Translations under genes and position numbers: made by a program
DNA from: Clostridium uliginosum
GTDB taxonomy: Bacteria; Bacillota; Clostridia; Clostridiales; Clostridiaceae
Direction: 5' to 3'
Length of the DNA stretch: 64,000 bases
Assembly: GCF_900112485.1 (NCBI RefSeq)
Contig: NZ_FOMG01000021.1
Coordinates: 1 to 64,000 of the forward strand
Notes under the pieces: generated by a model
What the model was told of the DNA's origin: nothing
The model's database searches: none
The model's input: the letters and a program-made list of their open reading frames with translations, nothing else
Part shown: piece after piece, positions 54,588 to 63,302 of the stretch
How the letters are laid out: each line of letters opens with the position of its first letter
Numbering within the stretch: the stretch's first letter is position 1

Positions 54588-54655
54588 TAGGTACATGAAA
54601 GAAGATAACAGACAAAGGATATGTTGTATATTTTGTCTGTTATCTTTTAAATATG
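54588..54655 (+). repeat. Short family A-type hairpin before the response regulator
   Basis: GTACATGAAAGAAGATAACA...TGTTATCTTTTAAATATG. It creates a spurious upstream extension of the next reading frame. Confidence 0.6.
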
Positions 54656-54672
54656 AATTAGGGGGATGTTAC

Positions 54673-55344
54673 ATGCCAAAAATTATGATTATAGAGGACA
54701 ATGAAAATATTAAGAAGGAACTTATAGAATTTCTTTCACGCTATGGGTATGAAGCTTATGCACCAAGTGATTTTGAAAATATTGTTTCAATAGCTTTAAA
54801 AGATGAACCTAATTTGATTTTGCTTGATATAAATCTTCCTTATTATGATGGGTATTATATATGTAAGGAAATTAGAAAGCAAAAAAATATTCCAATAATA
54901 ATTGTAACAAGTAGAGATAGTGAAATGGACGAGATTATGAGTATGAATTTTGGGGCAGATGACTTTGTAACAAAGCCTTATAATACTCAGATACTTCTTG
55001 CAAGAATAACAGCTGTTTTAAGAAGAACTTCTGGAAATGATTCTGATTGCGAAATAGTGGAACATAAAGGATTAAAACTTAATATTGCTAATGGAAGAGT
55101 AAGCTTTAATGAAAGTGGTAGTGATCTTACTAAAAATGAATTTAAAATATTACTTTGTCTTATGAAAAATAAGGGATGTATAGTTAGTAGGGAAGATTTA
55201 ATGGATTATTTGTGGAATTCAGATCTTTATGTTGATGATAATACATTATCTGTGAATGTCACTAGACTAAGAAAGAAATTACAAGATATCGGGTTTAAGG
55301 ATGGAATAGAAACAAAGAGGGGATTAGGGTACATATTACTATGA
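54673..55344 (+). CDS. OmpR-family response regulator (BceR-like)
   Basis: 223 residues from the ATG at 54673 (AGGGGGATGTTAC upstream). The receiver domain has D-x-x in MIIEDNEN, phospho-Asp in LILLDINLPYYDG and Lys in FVTKPYN. The DNA-binding winged helix includes LTKNEFKILLCLMKNKGCIVSREDLMDYLW. LPYYDGYYICKEIR is typical of the BceR subgroup that answers cell-wall antibiotics. It overlaps the kinase by ATGA. Confidence 0.9.
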   Translation: MPKIMIIEDNENIKKELIEFLSRYGYEAYAPSDFENIVSIALKDEPNLILLDINLPYYDGYYICKEIRKQKNIPIIIVTSRDSEMDEIMSMNFGADDFVTKPYNTQILLARITAVLRRTSGNDSDCEIVEHKGLKLNIANGRVSFNESGSDLTKNEFKILLCLMKNKGCIVSREDLMDYLWNSDLYVDDNTLSVNVTRLRKKLQDIGFKDGIETKRGLGYILL

Positions 55345-56378
55345 ATATGAAGGAATATTTTATTTCAAAATTACCTTATTTGATAATGAACTTTATAATA
55401 TATTTATTTTGTTTAGTGCTAATGAGTATAGCTAGAATGCCACCTATAATTTTGTTTATGATTTTTCTTGTATGGTTTTCTCCTTTGACAATTTATATAA
55501 TAATAGACTTTATTACAAAGAAAAAATTCTATGATGATATTAATGGTATTATTGATAAATTAGATAAAAAATATTTATTACCTGAAGTTATAAAATCACC
55601 TAATAATTATGAAGGTAAGATTGTTTATGAAGTATTAAGTGAATGTAATAGAAATATGCATGAACATGTTAATTTCTATAAAAATCTTCAAAAAGAATAT
55701 AGAGAATATATTGAAACTTGGGTTCATGAAATAAAAACTCCAATATCATCTTCAAAGTTAATTATAGAAAACAGTGAAAGTAAGGAAAAAAATGCTTTAG
55801 GAGATGAGCTTAGAAAAATTGGAGAATACATAAATCAGGCTCTTTATTATTCTAGGAGTACAGATGTTAGTAATGATTATATAGTGAGAGAATTTGAAGT
55901 AAAGGAAGCAATTCAAGAATCTATTAGAAATAATAGACGTGACTTTATAAATAAGAAAATTTCAGTTGATATTGAAGGGGTATCTGGGAAAGTAATAACA
56001 GATATTAAATGGACAAAATTTATAGTGAATCAGATTGTTATTAATTCAATAAAATATAGTAAGGATAAAAGTGGGGTTTTAAAAGCTTATACAACTGAAG
56101 GCACAGACAACATAATACTCACTATTGAAGATAATGGAATAGGTATTTCTAAGAATGATGTTAATAGAGTCTTTGATAAAGGCTTTACTGGAGAAAATGG
56201 TAGGGTGTATGGTAAATCTACAGGAATAGGGCTTTATCTTTGTAAAAAACTTTGTGAAAAATTAGGACTTGGAATATCATTAAGATCAACAGAAGGTGTA
56301 GGAACAAAAGTTAATATAATTTTTCCTCTAGGTAATCTTACAAGTTTTAGGCATTGTAAAGGGTCTGTCTCAGAATAA
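55341..56378 (+). CDS. Intramembrane-sensing histidine kinase (BceS-like), C-terminus changed
   Basis: 345 residues. Two close membrane helices (about 12-33 and 38-58) with hardly any outside loop mark an intramembrane-sensing kinase. The H box is WVHEIKTPIS; N box NQIVINSIKYS; G boxes DNGIGI and GKSTGIGLYLC. Such kinases normally work with a BceAB-type ABC transporter encoded next door, which is absent here. The last residues RHCKGSVSE come from a family A left end (GGCATTGTAAA, 56350) joined to a family B end (GGGTCTGTCTCA, 56361). Confidence 0.88.
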   Translation: MNMKEYFISKLPYLIMNFIIYLFCLVLMSIARMPPIILFMIFLVWFSPLTIYIIIDFITKKKFYDDINGIIDKLDKKYLLPEVIKSPNNYEGKIVYEVLSECNRNMHEHVNFYKNLQKEYREYIETWVHEIKTPISSSKLIIENSESKEKNALGDELRKIGEYINQALYYSRSTDVSNDYIVREFEVKEAIQESIRNNRRDFINKKISVDIEGVSGKVITDIKWTKFIVNQIVINSIKYSKDKSGVLKAYTTEGTDNIILTIEDNGIGISKNDVNRVFDKGFTGENGRVYGKSTGIGLYLCKKLCEKLGLGISLRSTEGVGTKVNIIFPLGNLTSFRHCKGSVSE

Positions 56379-56445
56379 AATGGTAATAACAAAGAAATAG
56401 AAATAACATTTATTCCAGAAGACTAGAAAAATTTCGCTAAGGCAT
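56350..56445 (+). repeat. Family A end joined to a family B left half
   Basis: GGCATTGTAAA then GGGTCTGTCTCAGAATAAAA, AATAGAAATAACATTTATTC and AATTTCGCTAAGGC. The right half of B is missing. Confidence 0.7.
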
Positions 56446-56570
56446 ATGAAACAGCCACTTAGATTTTAAATGACTCTACATACTTCAAAGATTTTACTTA
56501 ATGTTTTTCATTTGCGTTAAACTACAGTAAATAGTAAAATTATGGTATAAAATAAAAGGGGTGGATTAAT

Positions 56571-56801
56571 GTGGAGAAAAATTTCAGATTATTATTTTGC
56601 TTATTAGGTGGGATACTACTTAATTTAATTCCACTTTTCAGTGGTTCAGTTATGATTGTACTTTCTGATTTAAAATCAGGGTTACCATTTATGATAATAA
56701 GTGTAATTGTAGCTATAATATCATTTATAGGATTAATGGTAATATTAATTTGTTCAATATTACTTATAAAAAACAATACTAATTTTAGTAAAAAGAATTA
56801 A
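56571..56801 (+). CDS. Small two-helix membrane protein
   Basis: 76 residues starting at GTG (AAAGGGGTGG upstream). Two hydrophobic helices (about 8-29 and 38-66) and a polar tail NNTNFSKKN. No family recognised. A hairpin terminator follows (56859-56916). The last codons and about 100 bp after the stop recur at 57853-57945, without the body of the gene. Confidence 0.6.
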   Translation: MEKNFRLLFCLLGGILLNLIPLFSGSVMIVLSDLKSGLPFMIISVIVAIISFIGLMVILICSILLIKNNTNFSKKN

Positions 56802-56916
56802 AGGTGGCGTGTAATAATCAATGGGTTCTGTTTTGAGGTACAAAACAATAAAATATCATAGATAATAATGAAAACAGCGTTAATATTTATAATTATTAAT
56901 GCTGTTTTTATCTATG
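56789..56916 (+). repeat. Gene-tail repeat with terminator, copy 1
   Basis: TAGTAAAAAGAATTAAAGG, GGCGTGTAATAATC and CTGTTTTGAGGTACAAAACA, then AAAACAGCGTTAATA / TATTAATGCTGTTTTTAT as terminator. Confidence 0.75.
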
Positions 56917-57039
56917 TTTTTTAATAATATTTATATTTGAAATAAAATTTAAATTGAAATATAAGACAAGTGTACATTTCTATAGAAGTATGCATCATTT
57001 AATAATTAGTTTAATCATAAAGTATATTTTGCTATATTA

Positions 57040-57056
57040 TTTTTTTGAATGTGCCT
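57040..57056 (+). repeat. Family A end supplying the stop codon of the minus-strand gene
   Basis: ATTTTTTTGAATGTGCCTA. Read on the minus strand, TTTAGGCACATTC contains the TAG stop of the gene at 57055-57657. Confidence 0.6.
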
Positions 57057-57657
57057 AAAGCAAAATCAGAAAAATAGCAAAATATATTATAGTTCCTATT
57101 ATTAGTTTTTTATCTTTTGCTTCATCAGATGAATATAAAATAAACCATTTAGGCCATTTTAGGTTTTTCATGTAATTGTATAATTCTTTGTTAAACAAAA
57201 TAATAAGTCCAAACAAAAAATACATTACTAGACAGATGCTATAGAATATAAGCGTTAATTTAGAATTTCCTAAAGTTAAGAATAGATAATTTCCACTTAA
57301 ATACAATACAAAAATGGTAATTAAAGAAAATATAATGCATGCTGTCTTTGATTTTATTGCCTTAATTAATCCAATAGGTAGTAATTGAGACATAGTAAAA
57401 CCTGGAATGAAAATGCGTTGGAATGAATAGTTATAATTTATTTCATAAGAAGCATACTCTAATGGTTGCATGTCCCTTTTCCATATATAGAGAATAATTG
57501 TTGAAAATATGAATAAGATAGCTATAGAGATATTATGCAATTTTTCACATTTCTTTTCAGACTTTTTTTCTCTCATTTCTTCTAACAAATTTTTCACATT
57601 ATTCTCACTACAAATTATAGGCTTAATTTCATTAAATTCTGAATATTTATTTGCCAA
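57055..57657 (-). CDS. Integral membrane protein of unknown function, possibly truncated
   Basis: 200 residues, about five membrane helices after a 45-residue charged N-terminal segment (EEMREKKSEKKCEKL). The start is TTG with AAAGGGGAGAATTATA before it. The frame ends IIYFAIFLILL with the stop TAG lying at a family A end, so the original C-terminus may have been longer. N-terminal style recalls small membrane proteins next to Sigma factors or ABC permeases, but no family can be named. Confidence 0.55.
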   Translation of the reverse strand: MANKYSEFNEIKPIICSENNVKNLLEEMREKKSEKKCEKLHNISIAILFIFSTIILYIWKRDMQPLEYASYEINYNYSFQRIFIPGFTMSQLLPIGLIKAIKSKTACIIFSLITIFVLYLSGNYLFLTLGNSKLTLIFYSICLVMYFLFGLIILFNKELYNYMKNLKWPKWFILYSSDEAKDKKLIIGTIIYFAIFLILL

Positions 57658-57852
57658 ATATAATTCTCCCCTTTAAAATAGCTTTTAACCTTACTATAAT
57701 TATTTTACGTAAATAATATGCTATATATATAATACATAATATTGTAAAATAAAGAAATATATTCAAAATAAAAAATACTGTTTGTTGGTTTTGTTAACTA
57801 TTTTAGGTTTTACTAGAAATTTGAATATTTATTTTAATGACAATAATTAAAG

Positions 57853-57945
57853 TAAAAAGAATTAAAGAGGCGTGTAATAATTGACGAGTTCCGTTTTGAG
57901 GTGCAAAACAATAAAATGCAATAAATAATAATGAAAACAGCGCTA
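57853..57945 (+). pseudogene. Tail remnant of a paralogue of the two-helix protein
   Basis: AAAGTAAAAAGAATTAAAGA, GGCGTGTAATAATT, CCGTTTTGAGGTGCAAAACA and ATAATGAAAACAGCG repeat 56789-56880. Only the end of the gene and its terminator region survive. Confidence 0.6.
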
Positions 57946-58003
57946 ATATTCACTTTTCTACGGCATTAATGATATTTTAATTCTAAAAAAGTTATGATGT
58001 ATA

Positions 58004-58059
58004 TTGACATATTATTCTAAACGGAATACACTATGACTGAAAATAAAAAAAAGTCATAG
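58004..58059 (+). promoter_or_regulatory. Promoter and inverted repeats upstream of the TetR-type gene
   Basis: TTGACA (58004-58009), 17 bp, TACACT (58027-58032). TATTC-N6-GAATA (58014-58029) lies in the spacer and CTATGACT (58031-58038) recurs inverted as AGTCATAG (58052-58059). Either could be the autoregulatory operator. Confidence 0.5.
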
Positions 58060-58082
58060 AACTTAAATGGAGTGAAATAATT

Positions 58083-58676
58083 ATGGGAAGTGCGTTTAAT
58101 AAACAAGAAAAAATTATTATAAGAGAAAATCTAAAATCATGTGCTAAAGAATTTTTAATGAAATATGGAGTGAAAAAAACTACAGTTGATCAATTAGTTG
58201 AGACGGTAGGAATATCAAAAGGGGCATTTTATAAATTTTATGAGTCAAAAGAATTATTATTTTTTGAAATTATTACGGAGTTTCATAGTGAACTTTATAA
58301 TATGGCTATAGATATTGCATTAAGTAATAAACAATTATCAGAATGTGAATGTTTAGAAAAAGTTCTAATAGAAGTATGTAAAGAGCTAGAAAAATCATCG
58401 CTTGTAGAGGTGCATGAAAATGAATTACCATATCTTTTAAGAAAAATTCCAAAGAAAATATTAGATGATCATTATAATGATGATGAAAGACATATCAAAG
58501 AGTTTATTAAGGCAACAGGAATATGTAGGTCAGTTGAGCCTGAATTAGTATCAGCTATTGTTAGAAGTATTATTTTAACACTATCGCATAAAGCTGGAAT
58601 AGGGGAAAAGTATTTTGACAATGTACTAAAACTATTAATAAAAGGAGTATCTACTCAATTGTTAGGAGATAAGTAA
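58083..58676 (+). CDS. TetR/AcrR-family transcriptional regulator
   Basis: 197 residues. The N-terminal helix-turn-helix (EFLMKYGVKKTTVDQLVETVGISKGAFYKFYESKELLFFEII) is classic TetR. The C-terminal ligand part has no named family. It lies 84 bp upstream of an alpha/beta hydrolase gene in the same direction and may control it. Confidence 0.9.
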   Translation: MGSAFNKQEKIIIRENLKSCAKEFLMKYGVKKTTVDQLVETVGISKGAFYKFYESKELLFFEIITEFHSELYNMAIDIALSNKQLSECECLEKVLIEVCKELEKSSLVEVHENELPYLLRKIPKKILDDHYNDDERHIKEFIKATGICRSVEPELVSAIVRSIILTLSHKAGIGEKYFDNVLKLLIKGVSTQLLGDK

Positions 58677-58760
58677 TTAAAAATAGTGTATGTAAAATAG
58701 AACTAAATAATAAATTATATAAATGAGTTGGAACTATAATTTGTAAAGAGGAGTGAAAAA

Positions 58761-59924
58761 ATGATACCTAGCAAAATAAACTTTAAAAAAGGTACGTATC
58801 AATTAAATGATGAGCCTAATATTAATTACCAACTAAATAGAGTTATTATGTGGAATGGCGGTGATTTACAAGAAATAAAGGATGTTGGACGTAAAATTCA
58901 CACTTGTGGGGATTGGGTAAGAGAAATGTATTCTTTGGGAGAAAAAGCATTATCTGAAAATCGTATAGAAAATGCAATTGGATATTTTAGAATGACAGAG
59001 TTCTTCATGTTTAATGGGAATTCATCTAAGATGAAGGTTTATGATAGGGCGAAAAAGTTATTTTATGAATATTACTCTGAATATTTTGAAGATGGTACTA
59101 TTAAAATAGAACATGTTCCATATGAAAATGGAAAATTGCCAGTATGGCATGCAAAACCTACAAGGGAAGTTAAAGATATAATACTATTGCATGGAGGAAA
59201 TGATTCTTATGTTGAGGAATTTTTATTTACTGTACTTTATTGTGTAGAGCAAGGATATGAAGTATATGCTTTTGAGGGCCCAGGACAAGGTGAAGTTTTA
59301 CGTAAATATAACATGCCTTTTATTGTAGAATGGGAATTACCAGTAAAAGCGATACTTGATTATTATAATTTGAGTGATGTTACAATAATAGGAGTGTCTT
59401 TAGGAGGGATGTTTGCTCCAAGAGCAGCAGCTTTTGAAAAAAGAATTAAAAGGGTAGTTGCTTGGTCAATATTTCCTAATTTTTTAGATGTGGTATTGGG
59501 GACACAATCACCTAAGTTACAAAAGATAGTACGATTTTTACTTAAAAACAAACAAAAAGCAATTATTAATTGTGCCTTTAATAGATTGATGGCAAAAGAT
59601 GAATTAGTAAAATGGGGATTAAATCATGCATTTGATTCTTATGGTGTAAAAAATGCATATGAATATCTAGTTAGATGTAATGATTTTCAAATGATTAATA
59701 TTGCAAATAAAATTAATCAAGATTTCTTACTTTTAGGTGCTAAAAATGATCATTTTATTGACCGTAATTTGTATAAAGAAGAAATTGATTCTTTAACTAA
59801 TGTAAAATCATTGACCTTTAGATTATTTACTGATAAAGAAGAAGCAGATAATCACTGTAATGTTAGTAATTGCAAACTTTCATTGGATACAGTTTTAAAT
59901 TGGATTGAGCAAATTAAAAAGTAG
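58761..59924 (+). CDS. Alpha/beta-fold hydrolase
   Basis: 387 residues. An N-terminal helical part of about 120 residues precedes the hydrolase core: HGGNDSYVEEF (oxyanion region), FEGPGQGE, nucleophile elbow GVSLGG (Ser near residue 216), and a late Asp/His set (LLGAKNDHFI, DNHCNVSNC). The layout resembles FrsA/DUF1100-like hydrolases. The substrate is unknown. GAGGAGTG precedes the ATG. Confidence 0.82.
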   Translation: MIPSKINFKKGTYQLNDEPNINYQLNRVIMWNGGDLQEIKDVGRKIHTCGDWVREMYSLGEKALSENRIENAIGYFRMTEFFMFNGNSSKMKVYDRAKKLFYEYYSEYFEDGTIKIEHVPYENGKLPVWHAKPTREVKDIILLHGGNDSYVEEFLFTVLYCVEQGYEVYAFEGPGQGEVLRKYNMPFIVEWELPVKAILDYYNLSDVTIIGVSLGGMFAPRAAAFEKRIKRVVAWSIFPNFLDVVLGTQSPKLQKIVRFLLKNKQKAIINCAFNRLMAKDELVKWGLNHAFDSYGVKNAYEYLVRCNDFQMINIANKINQDFLLLGAKNDHFIDRNLYKEEIDSLTNVKSLTFRLFTDKEEADNHCNVSNCKLSLDTVLNWIEQIKK

Positions 59925-59941
59925 CACAGTAAAAACTATAA

Positions 59942-60205
59942 CTAAAATCTAAATACAAACACCAGATAGAATGTAAAAAAGTTAACATAATAAAACTTCC
60001 ATTGCTTATAATTGGGATTACATTAATTGTTTTAGAAATCATATTATGGATACAAGCAGTTATTATATCAAAATTTGATGAAAACATTACAAAAAATGAA
60101 TTAGTAACTACGGGTGCTTATGCGTGGGTGCGCAATCCTATATATTCAGCATTTACAATTATATTCACAGGAGTGTTATGTTTGCAAAACAATTTATTCA
60201 TTTGA
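59942..60205 (+). pseudogene. Isoprenylcysteine methyltransferase-family fragment, both ends lost
   Basis: The frame is open from 59942 without a usable start and reads LLIIGITLIVLEIILWIQ, then NELVTTGAYAWVRNPIYSAF, the signature of ICMT/PEMT-like membrane methyltransferases. It stops at TGA where a family A-type end (GATATGCCTAAAG, 60203-60215) begins. The catalytic C-terminal helices are missing. Confidence 0.65.
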
Positions 60206-60269
60206 TATGCCTAAAGTAAGTTATCCCATCATATATATTTAATAATGCTTTAGGATGGAGATGATATTT

Positions 60270-60533
60270 ATGAAATTGAAATCAATAACAATGATACTTA
60301 CAATACTTTTATTTATTGTTAGTATGTCTGAATTTATGAGAATTCGAAAATTGAGAAAATTAGCATACCCTTTAATTGTAATTTATTTTTTTATGGGATT
60401 GCCTATCATAGGGAAATTTATACATAATAGAGTTCTATATATGGGCGTTGCTGTATTAAGTTTTGTTATTACTATGATATTTCTATATAAGGATTTAATA
60501 ATAACCAACAAAGAAAAAAATTTACTGCATTAA
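60270..60533 (+). CDS. Small membrane protein, three helices
   Basis: 87 residues from the ATG at 60270, with GGATGGAG before it; the frame also opens five codons upstream. Three hydrophobic segments (about 5-20, 30-50, 55-76) and the end YKDLIITNKEKNLLH. No family recognised. Its last 37 codons and the following 40 bp are repeated at 62552 and 63145. Confidence 0.55.
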   Translation: MKLKSITMILTILLFIVSMSEFMRIRKLRKLAYPLIVIYFFMGLPIIGKFIHNRVLYMGVAVLSFVITMIFLYKDLIITNKEKNLLH

Positions 60534-60587
60534 TAAATATAATGTTGTTTTTTAAAATGACAATAGTAAGATATGACGTATTAAGTA
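60421..60587 (+). repeat. Gene-tail repeat T, copy 1 (in its parent gene)
   Basis: From ATAATAGAGTTCTATATATG through TTACTATGATATTTCTATAT and TTACTGCATTAATAAA to ACAATAGTAAGAT; two further copies lie in the next 3 kb. Confidence 0.85.
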
Positions 60588-60740
60588 ACTGAAAGAATTA
60601 AAATTATGAATGCTAAATCGTATCATAAGTAAATGTGAACTTCACTAACTGTTATGTAATATGTAATTTTAATAAAATCTAAAAAAATTTAAATTAGGGT
60701 ATTACATGAACGAAAATATTTATGATATACTATGAAAGCC

Positions 60741-60797
60741 AATGCGTTGTACCGACGGTCATACACTTGTCGTCGATACAGTGCATTTTTTAATTTA
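60741..60797 (+). terminator. Hairpin before the DUF2798 gene (attenuator or terminator)
   Basis: AATGCGTTGTACCGACG pairs imperfectly with CGTCGATACAGTGCATT and leads into TTTTTT (60785-60790). Confidence 0.55.
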
Positions 60798-60818
60798 AGT
60801 AAAACTAAGGAGGATATT

Positions 60819-61298
60819 ATGGAAAAATGTATGCCTAGAAATGGAAAAGAAGGATTGATTTATGGAGGTGTTATATGTGCATTGACTTGCATTTTCATGG
60901 CAACTATGAATATTTGTATTAACATGGGTGGAGTGTCAGGAGAAGCTATAGTTACATCATTAAAAGCATTTCCATTAGTTTTTATAATTGCAATGATACT
61001 TGAAACGTTTATTGTGGGAAAGATAGCTGATAAACTAGTGAATGTTTTTAGCTCATCAACAGATAGTTTAAATGCTCATATTCTGTTTAGGACATTTTTT
61101 ACTGTTATTGGTATGTCCATTATCATGACAAATGTGGGAGGAAGTTTAGCCTGTGGGTTTAGTCTGGAAGTCATTAAAGAGTTTCCAATTTGTTGGCCAC
61201 GCAACTTTTGTGTAGTTATATTTTTAGAACTTCTTATTGTACAGCCTATTGCAAGAAATATGATGAGAATAATGCATGAGATTCAAGAAAAATATTAA
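60819..61298 (+). CDS. DUF2798 family membrane protein
   Basis: 159 residues from the ATG at 60819 (TAAGGAGGATATT upstream); an 87-bp longer frame starts in the hairpin region and is not accepted. Four membrane helices form two DUF2798-like pairs (GLIYGGVICALTCIFMATMN, later TFFTVIGMSIIMTNVGGSL). The function of the family is unknown. Confidence 0.8.
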   Translation: MEKCMPRNGKEGLIYGGVICALTCIFMATMNICINMGGVSGEAIVTSLKAFPLVFIIAMILETFIVGKIADKLVNVFSSSTDSLNAHILFRTFFTVIGMSIIMTNVGGSLACGFSLEVIKEFPICWPRNFCVVIFLELLIVQPIARNMMRIMHEIQEKY

Positions 61299-61382
61299 AC
61301 TAAGAATGAAACTGATTTAAATGATAGGTTAAATGCATAGAAGCATACGAAACTATATTGATAAATCATCAGTATGATTTTC

Positions 61383-61581
61383 TTTTTTTATTCTTTAGGA
61401 AATTATATTATGAAAGAAGTTGTGGATAACGTAGATTATATTTTTATTTAAAGGTTAAGAAATAAAAACTAAAGAATAAAAAGAAAATATATTCGCCTGC
61501 CAGATTTTTCTCACATGCGTTCGAAAAGGCAGATGCGTAAAAAAAATCGACGGCTCCACAGTCGCCTTGACGATTTTTTTA
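61383..61581 (+). repeat. Family F repeat, copy 2 (no insertion)
   Basis: Matches 672-747 joined to 905-1030. The junction AAAGGTTAAGAAATAAAAAC (61450-61469) is the empty site for family A. It contains TGTGGATAA at 61421-61429 and the AAATCG/CGATTTTTTT hairpin at the right end. Confidence 0.88.
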
Positions 61582-61762
61582 TATTAGCTTAGTAGTGAGT
61601 ATAATCAGGAATTTTTTAAAATCCCATTTTAGAATAGCTGTTGTTTGGACAAAAGTTGGCATGTTCAATATATTATAACTAACAATTTATACATTGGTAT
61701 ATTTGACAATAATTAGATACAATATATAATTATGGTATAAAACAAAATGGGGAAATATTAGA

Positions 61763-62461
61763 ATGAAGAAAAAGATAATTGCTACTTTATTAATAACTTT
61801 ACTAGTAATAGGAATTACTCCAATTGGAGTTTCAGCTGAATGGAAACAAAATACCGACAATAGTTGGAGTTGGAGTGAAAATGGACACCATGCTTATTAT
61901 GGATGGGAACAAATTGATGGTAAGTGGTATTGCTTTAAAGATGCAAAAATGCAAACAGGTTGGTTAAATATTGGATATTGGTATTATTTAGGCAGTGATG
62001 GAACAATGAAAACTGGTTGGATAAACGATGGTGGAAAAGATTATTATTTAAAATCTGATGGTACTTTAGCAACCGATACTGTAATTGATGGTTATTATTT
62101 AGATTCAAAAGGTGTTATGCAACCAAAAGAAAATCAAAAGGTAGTATTAGATAATGATTATGCAAAAATTACTTATTTAGGAGTAGACAGAGCTGGATCA
62201 TACAGTAAAAAAGTAAAACTTCAAATTGAAAATAAAAGTAATCAGGACCTAATAATACAAACTGATGGTGTATCTATAGATGGATTTATGGTATATGGTA
62301 TGTTTAGTCCTAATATTACATCAGGGAAGAGCATAATAAATGGTATTGAATTTAGCAATAGCTCAATTTCAACTAACTTTAATAATATAGAAGGAAAATT
62401 CGTAATTATTACAAAAAATTATAAAACACTTGAAAAAGATAATTTTTCAATTAAATTTTAA
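61763..62461 (+). CDS. Secreted cell-wall-binding repeat protein
   Basis: 232 residues. Signal peptide MKKKIIATLLITLLVIGITP...VSA (about 1-25). Residues 26-115 hold choline-binding-like repeats (GWEQIDGKWYCFKDAKMQTG, GYWYYLGSDGTMKTGW, GKDYYLKSDGTLATD). The rest (120-232) is a strand-rich domain of unknown family (VVLDNDYAKITYLGVDRAGS). It probably sits on the cell surface. Ribosome site AAATGGGGAAA. Confidence 0.82.
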   Translation: MKKKIIATLLITLLVIGITPIGVSAEWKQNTDNSWSWSENGHHAYYGWEQIDGKWYCFKDAKMQTGWLNIGYWYYLGSDGTMKTGWINDGGKDYYLKSDGTLATDTVIDGYYLDSKGVMQPKENQKVVLDNDYAKITYLGVDRAGSYSKKVKLQIENKSNQDLIIQTDGVSIDGFMVYGMFSPNITSGKSIINGIEFSNSSISTNFNNIEGKFVIITKNYKTLEKDNFSIKF

Positions 62462-62551
62462 AAAATAAAATAAATAATAAAGCTGTAAGTTATATAGCTC
62501 AATGAAGAAATTTTCAAAGCTAGGAATTAAATTTTCTAGCTTTTCTAATGT

Positions 62552-62725
62552 AAAAACATTACCCTATAATAGAGTTCTATATATGTTTTTTTCTGTATTA
62601 AGTTTTGTTATTACTATGATATTTCTATATAAGGAGTTAATAATAACCAACAAAGAAAAGAACTTACTGCATTAATAAACATAATGTTGTTTTTTAAATT
62701 ACAATAGTAAGATTTAACGAATTAA
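62552..62725 (+). repeat. Gene-tail repeat T, copy 2
   Basis: AAAACATTACCCTATAATAG then AGTTCTATATATG to ACAATAGTAAGATTTAACGA. It still reads YNRVLYMFFSVLSFVITMIF as an open frame without a start. Confidence 0.8.
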
Positions 62726-62743
62726 AAGGATGGAATAATAAAA

Positions 62744-63118
62744 ATGGAATCAATTGAAAAACTTATATTACAACTTGAAAATGATTTATTGAAGTCAGAA
62801 ATAAGAAAATCGCCACAAAAAGTAAATGAAATATTAGCAGATGATTTTATTGAGTTTACCAGTTCGGGAAGTGAATATCATTATAAAAGTGGTGACGTAT
62901 TTCAAAAACAAAATGATAATCACGAATTATTTTGGAAAATTATAGATTTTAAAATAAAACAATTATCAGATGATTGTATATTAGCAATATATAAGGTAAT
63001 AAAACATAACGAAGCAAATGAAAATAAAAAATATTCACTTCGTAGTTCTATATGGAAATGTTATGAAGGAAAGTGGAAAATGCTTTTTCATCAAGGAACA
63101 CTGACATCTCAAATTTAG
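62744..63118 (+). CDS. DUF4440/SnoaL-like (NTF2-fold) protein
   Basis: 124 residues. The pattern LILQLENDLLKSEIRKSPQKVNEILADDFIEFTSSG and the final WKCYEGKWKMLFHQGT are typical of DUF4440, an NTF2-like fold. The biochemical role is unknown. The gene lies between two copies of repeat T. AAAAGGATGG precedes the ATG. Confidence 0.82.
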   Translation: MESIEKLILQLENDLLKSEIRKSPQKVNEILADDFIEFTSSGSEYHYKSGDVFQKQNDNHELFWKIIDFKIKQLSDDCILAIYKVIKHNEANENKKYSLRSSIWKCYEGKWKMLFHQGTLTSQI

Positions 63119-63144
63119 AAGAAGAATGTCAGGGACTTTTATAT

Positions 63145-63299
63145 AAAAACATTACCCTATAATAGAGTTCTATATATGGTTTTTTCTGTATTGAGTTTTG
63201 TTATTACTATGATATTTCTATATAAGGACTTAATAATAACCAACAAAGACAAGAACTTACTGCATTAATAAACATAATGTTGTTTTTTAAATTACAATA
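63145..63299 (+). repeat. Gene-tail repeat T, copy 3
   Basis: AAAACATTACCCTATAATAG to ATGTTGTTTTTTAAATTACA; copies 2 and 3 share a left junction and differ at few bases. Confidence 0.8.
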
Positions 63300-63302
63300 T
63301 TC

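Noticed and set aside
54595..54672. N-terminal extension of the response regulator
   Set aside because: Encoded by a family A-type hairpin; receivers of this kind start at MPKIMIIED.
60732..60818. N-terminal extension of the DUF2798 protein
   Set aside because: Covers a hairpin with T tract; the ATG at 60819 follows AAGGAGG.
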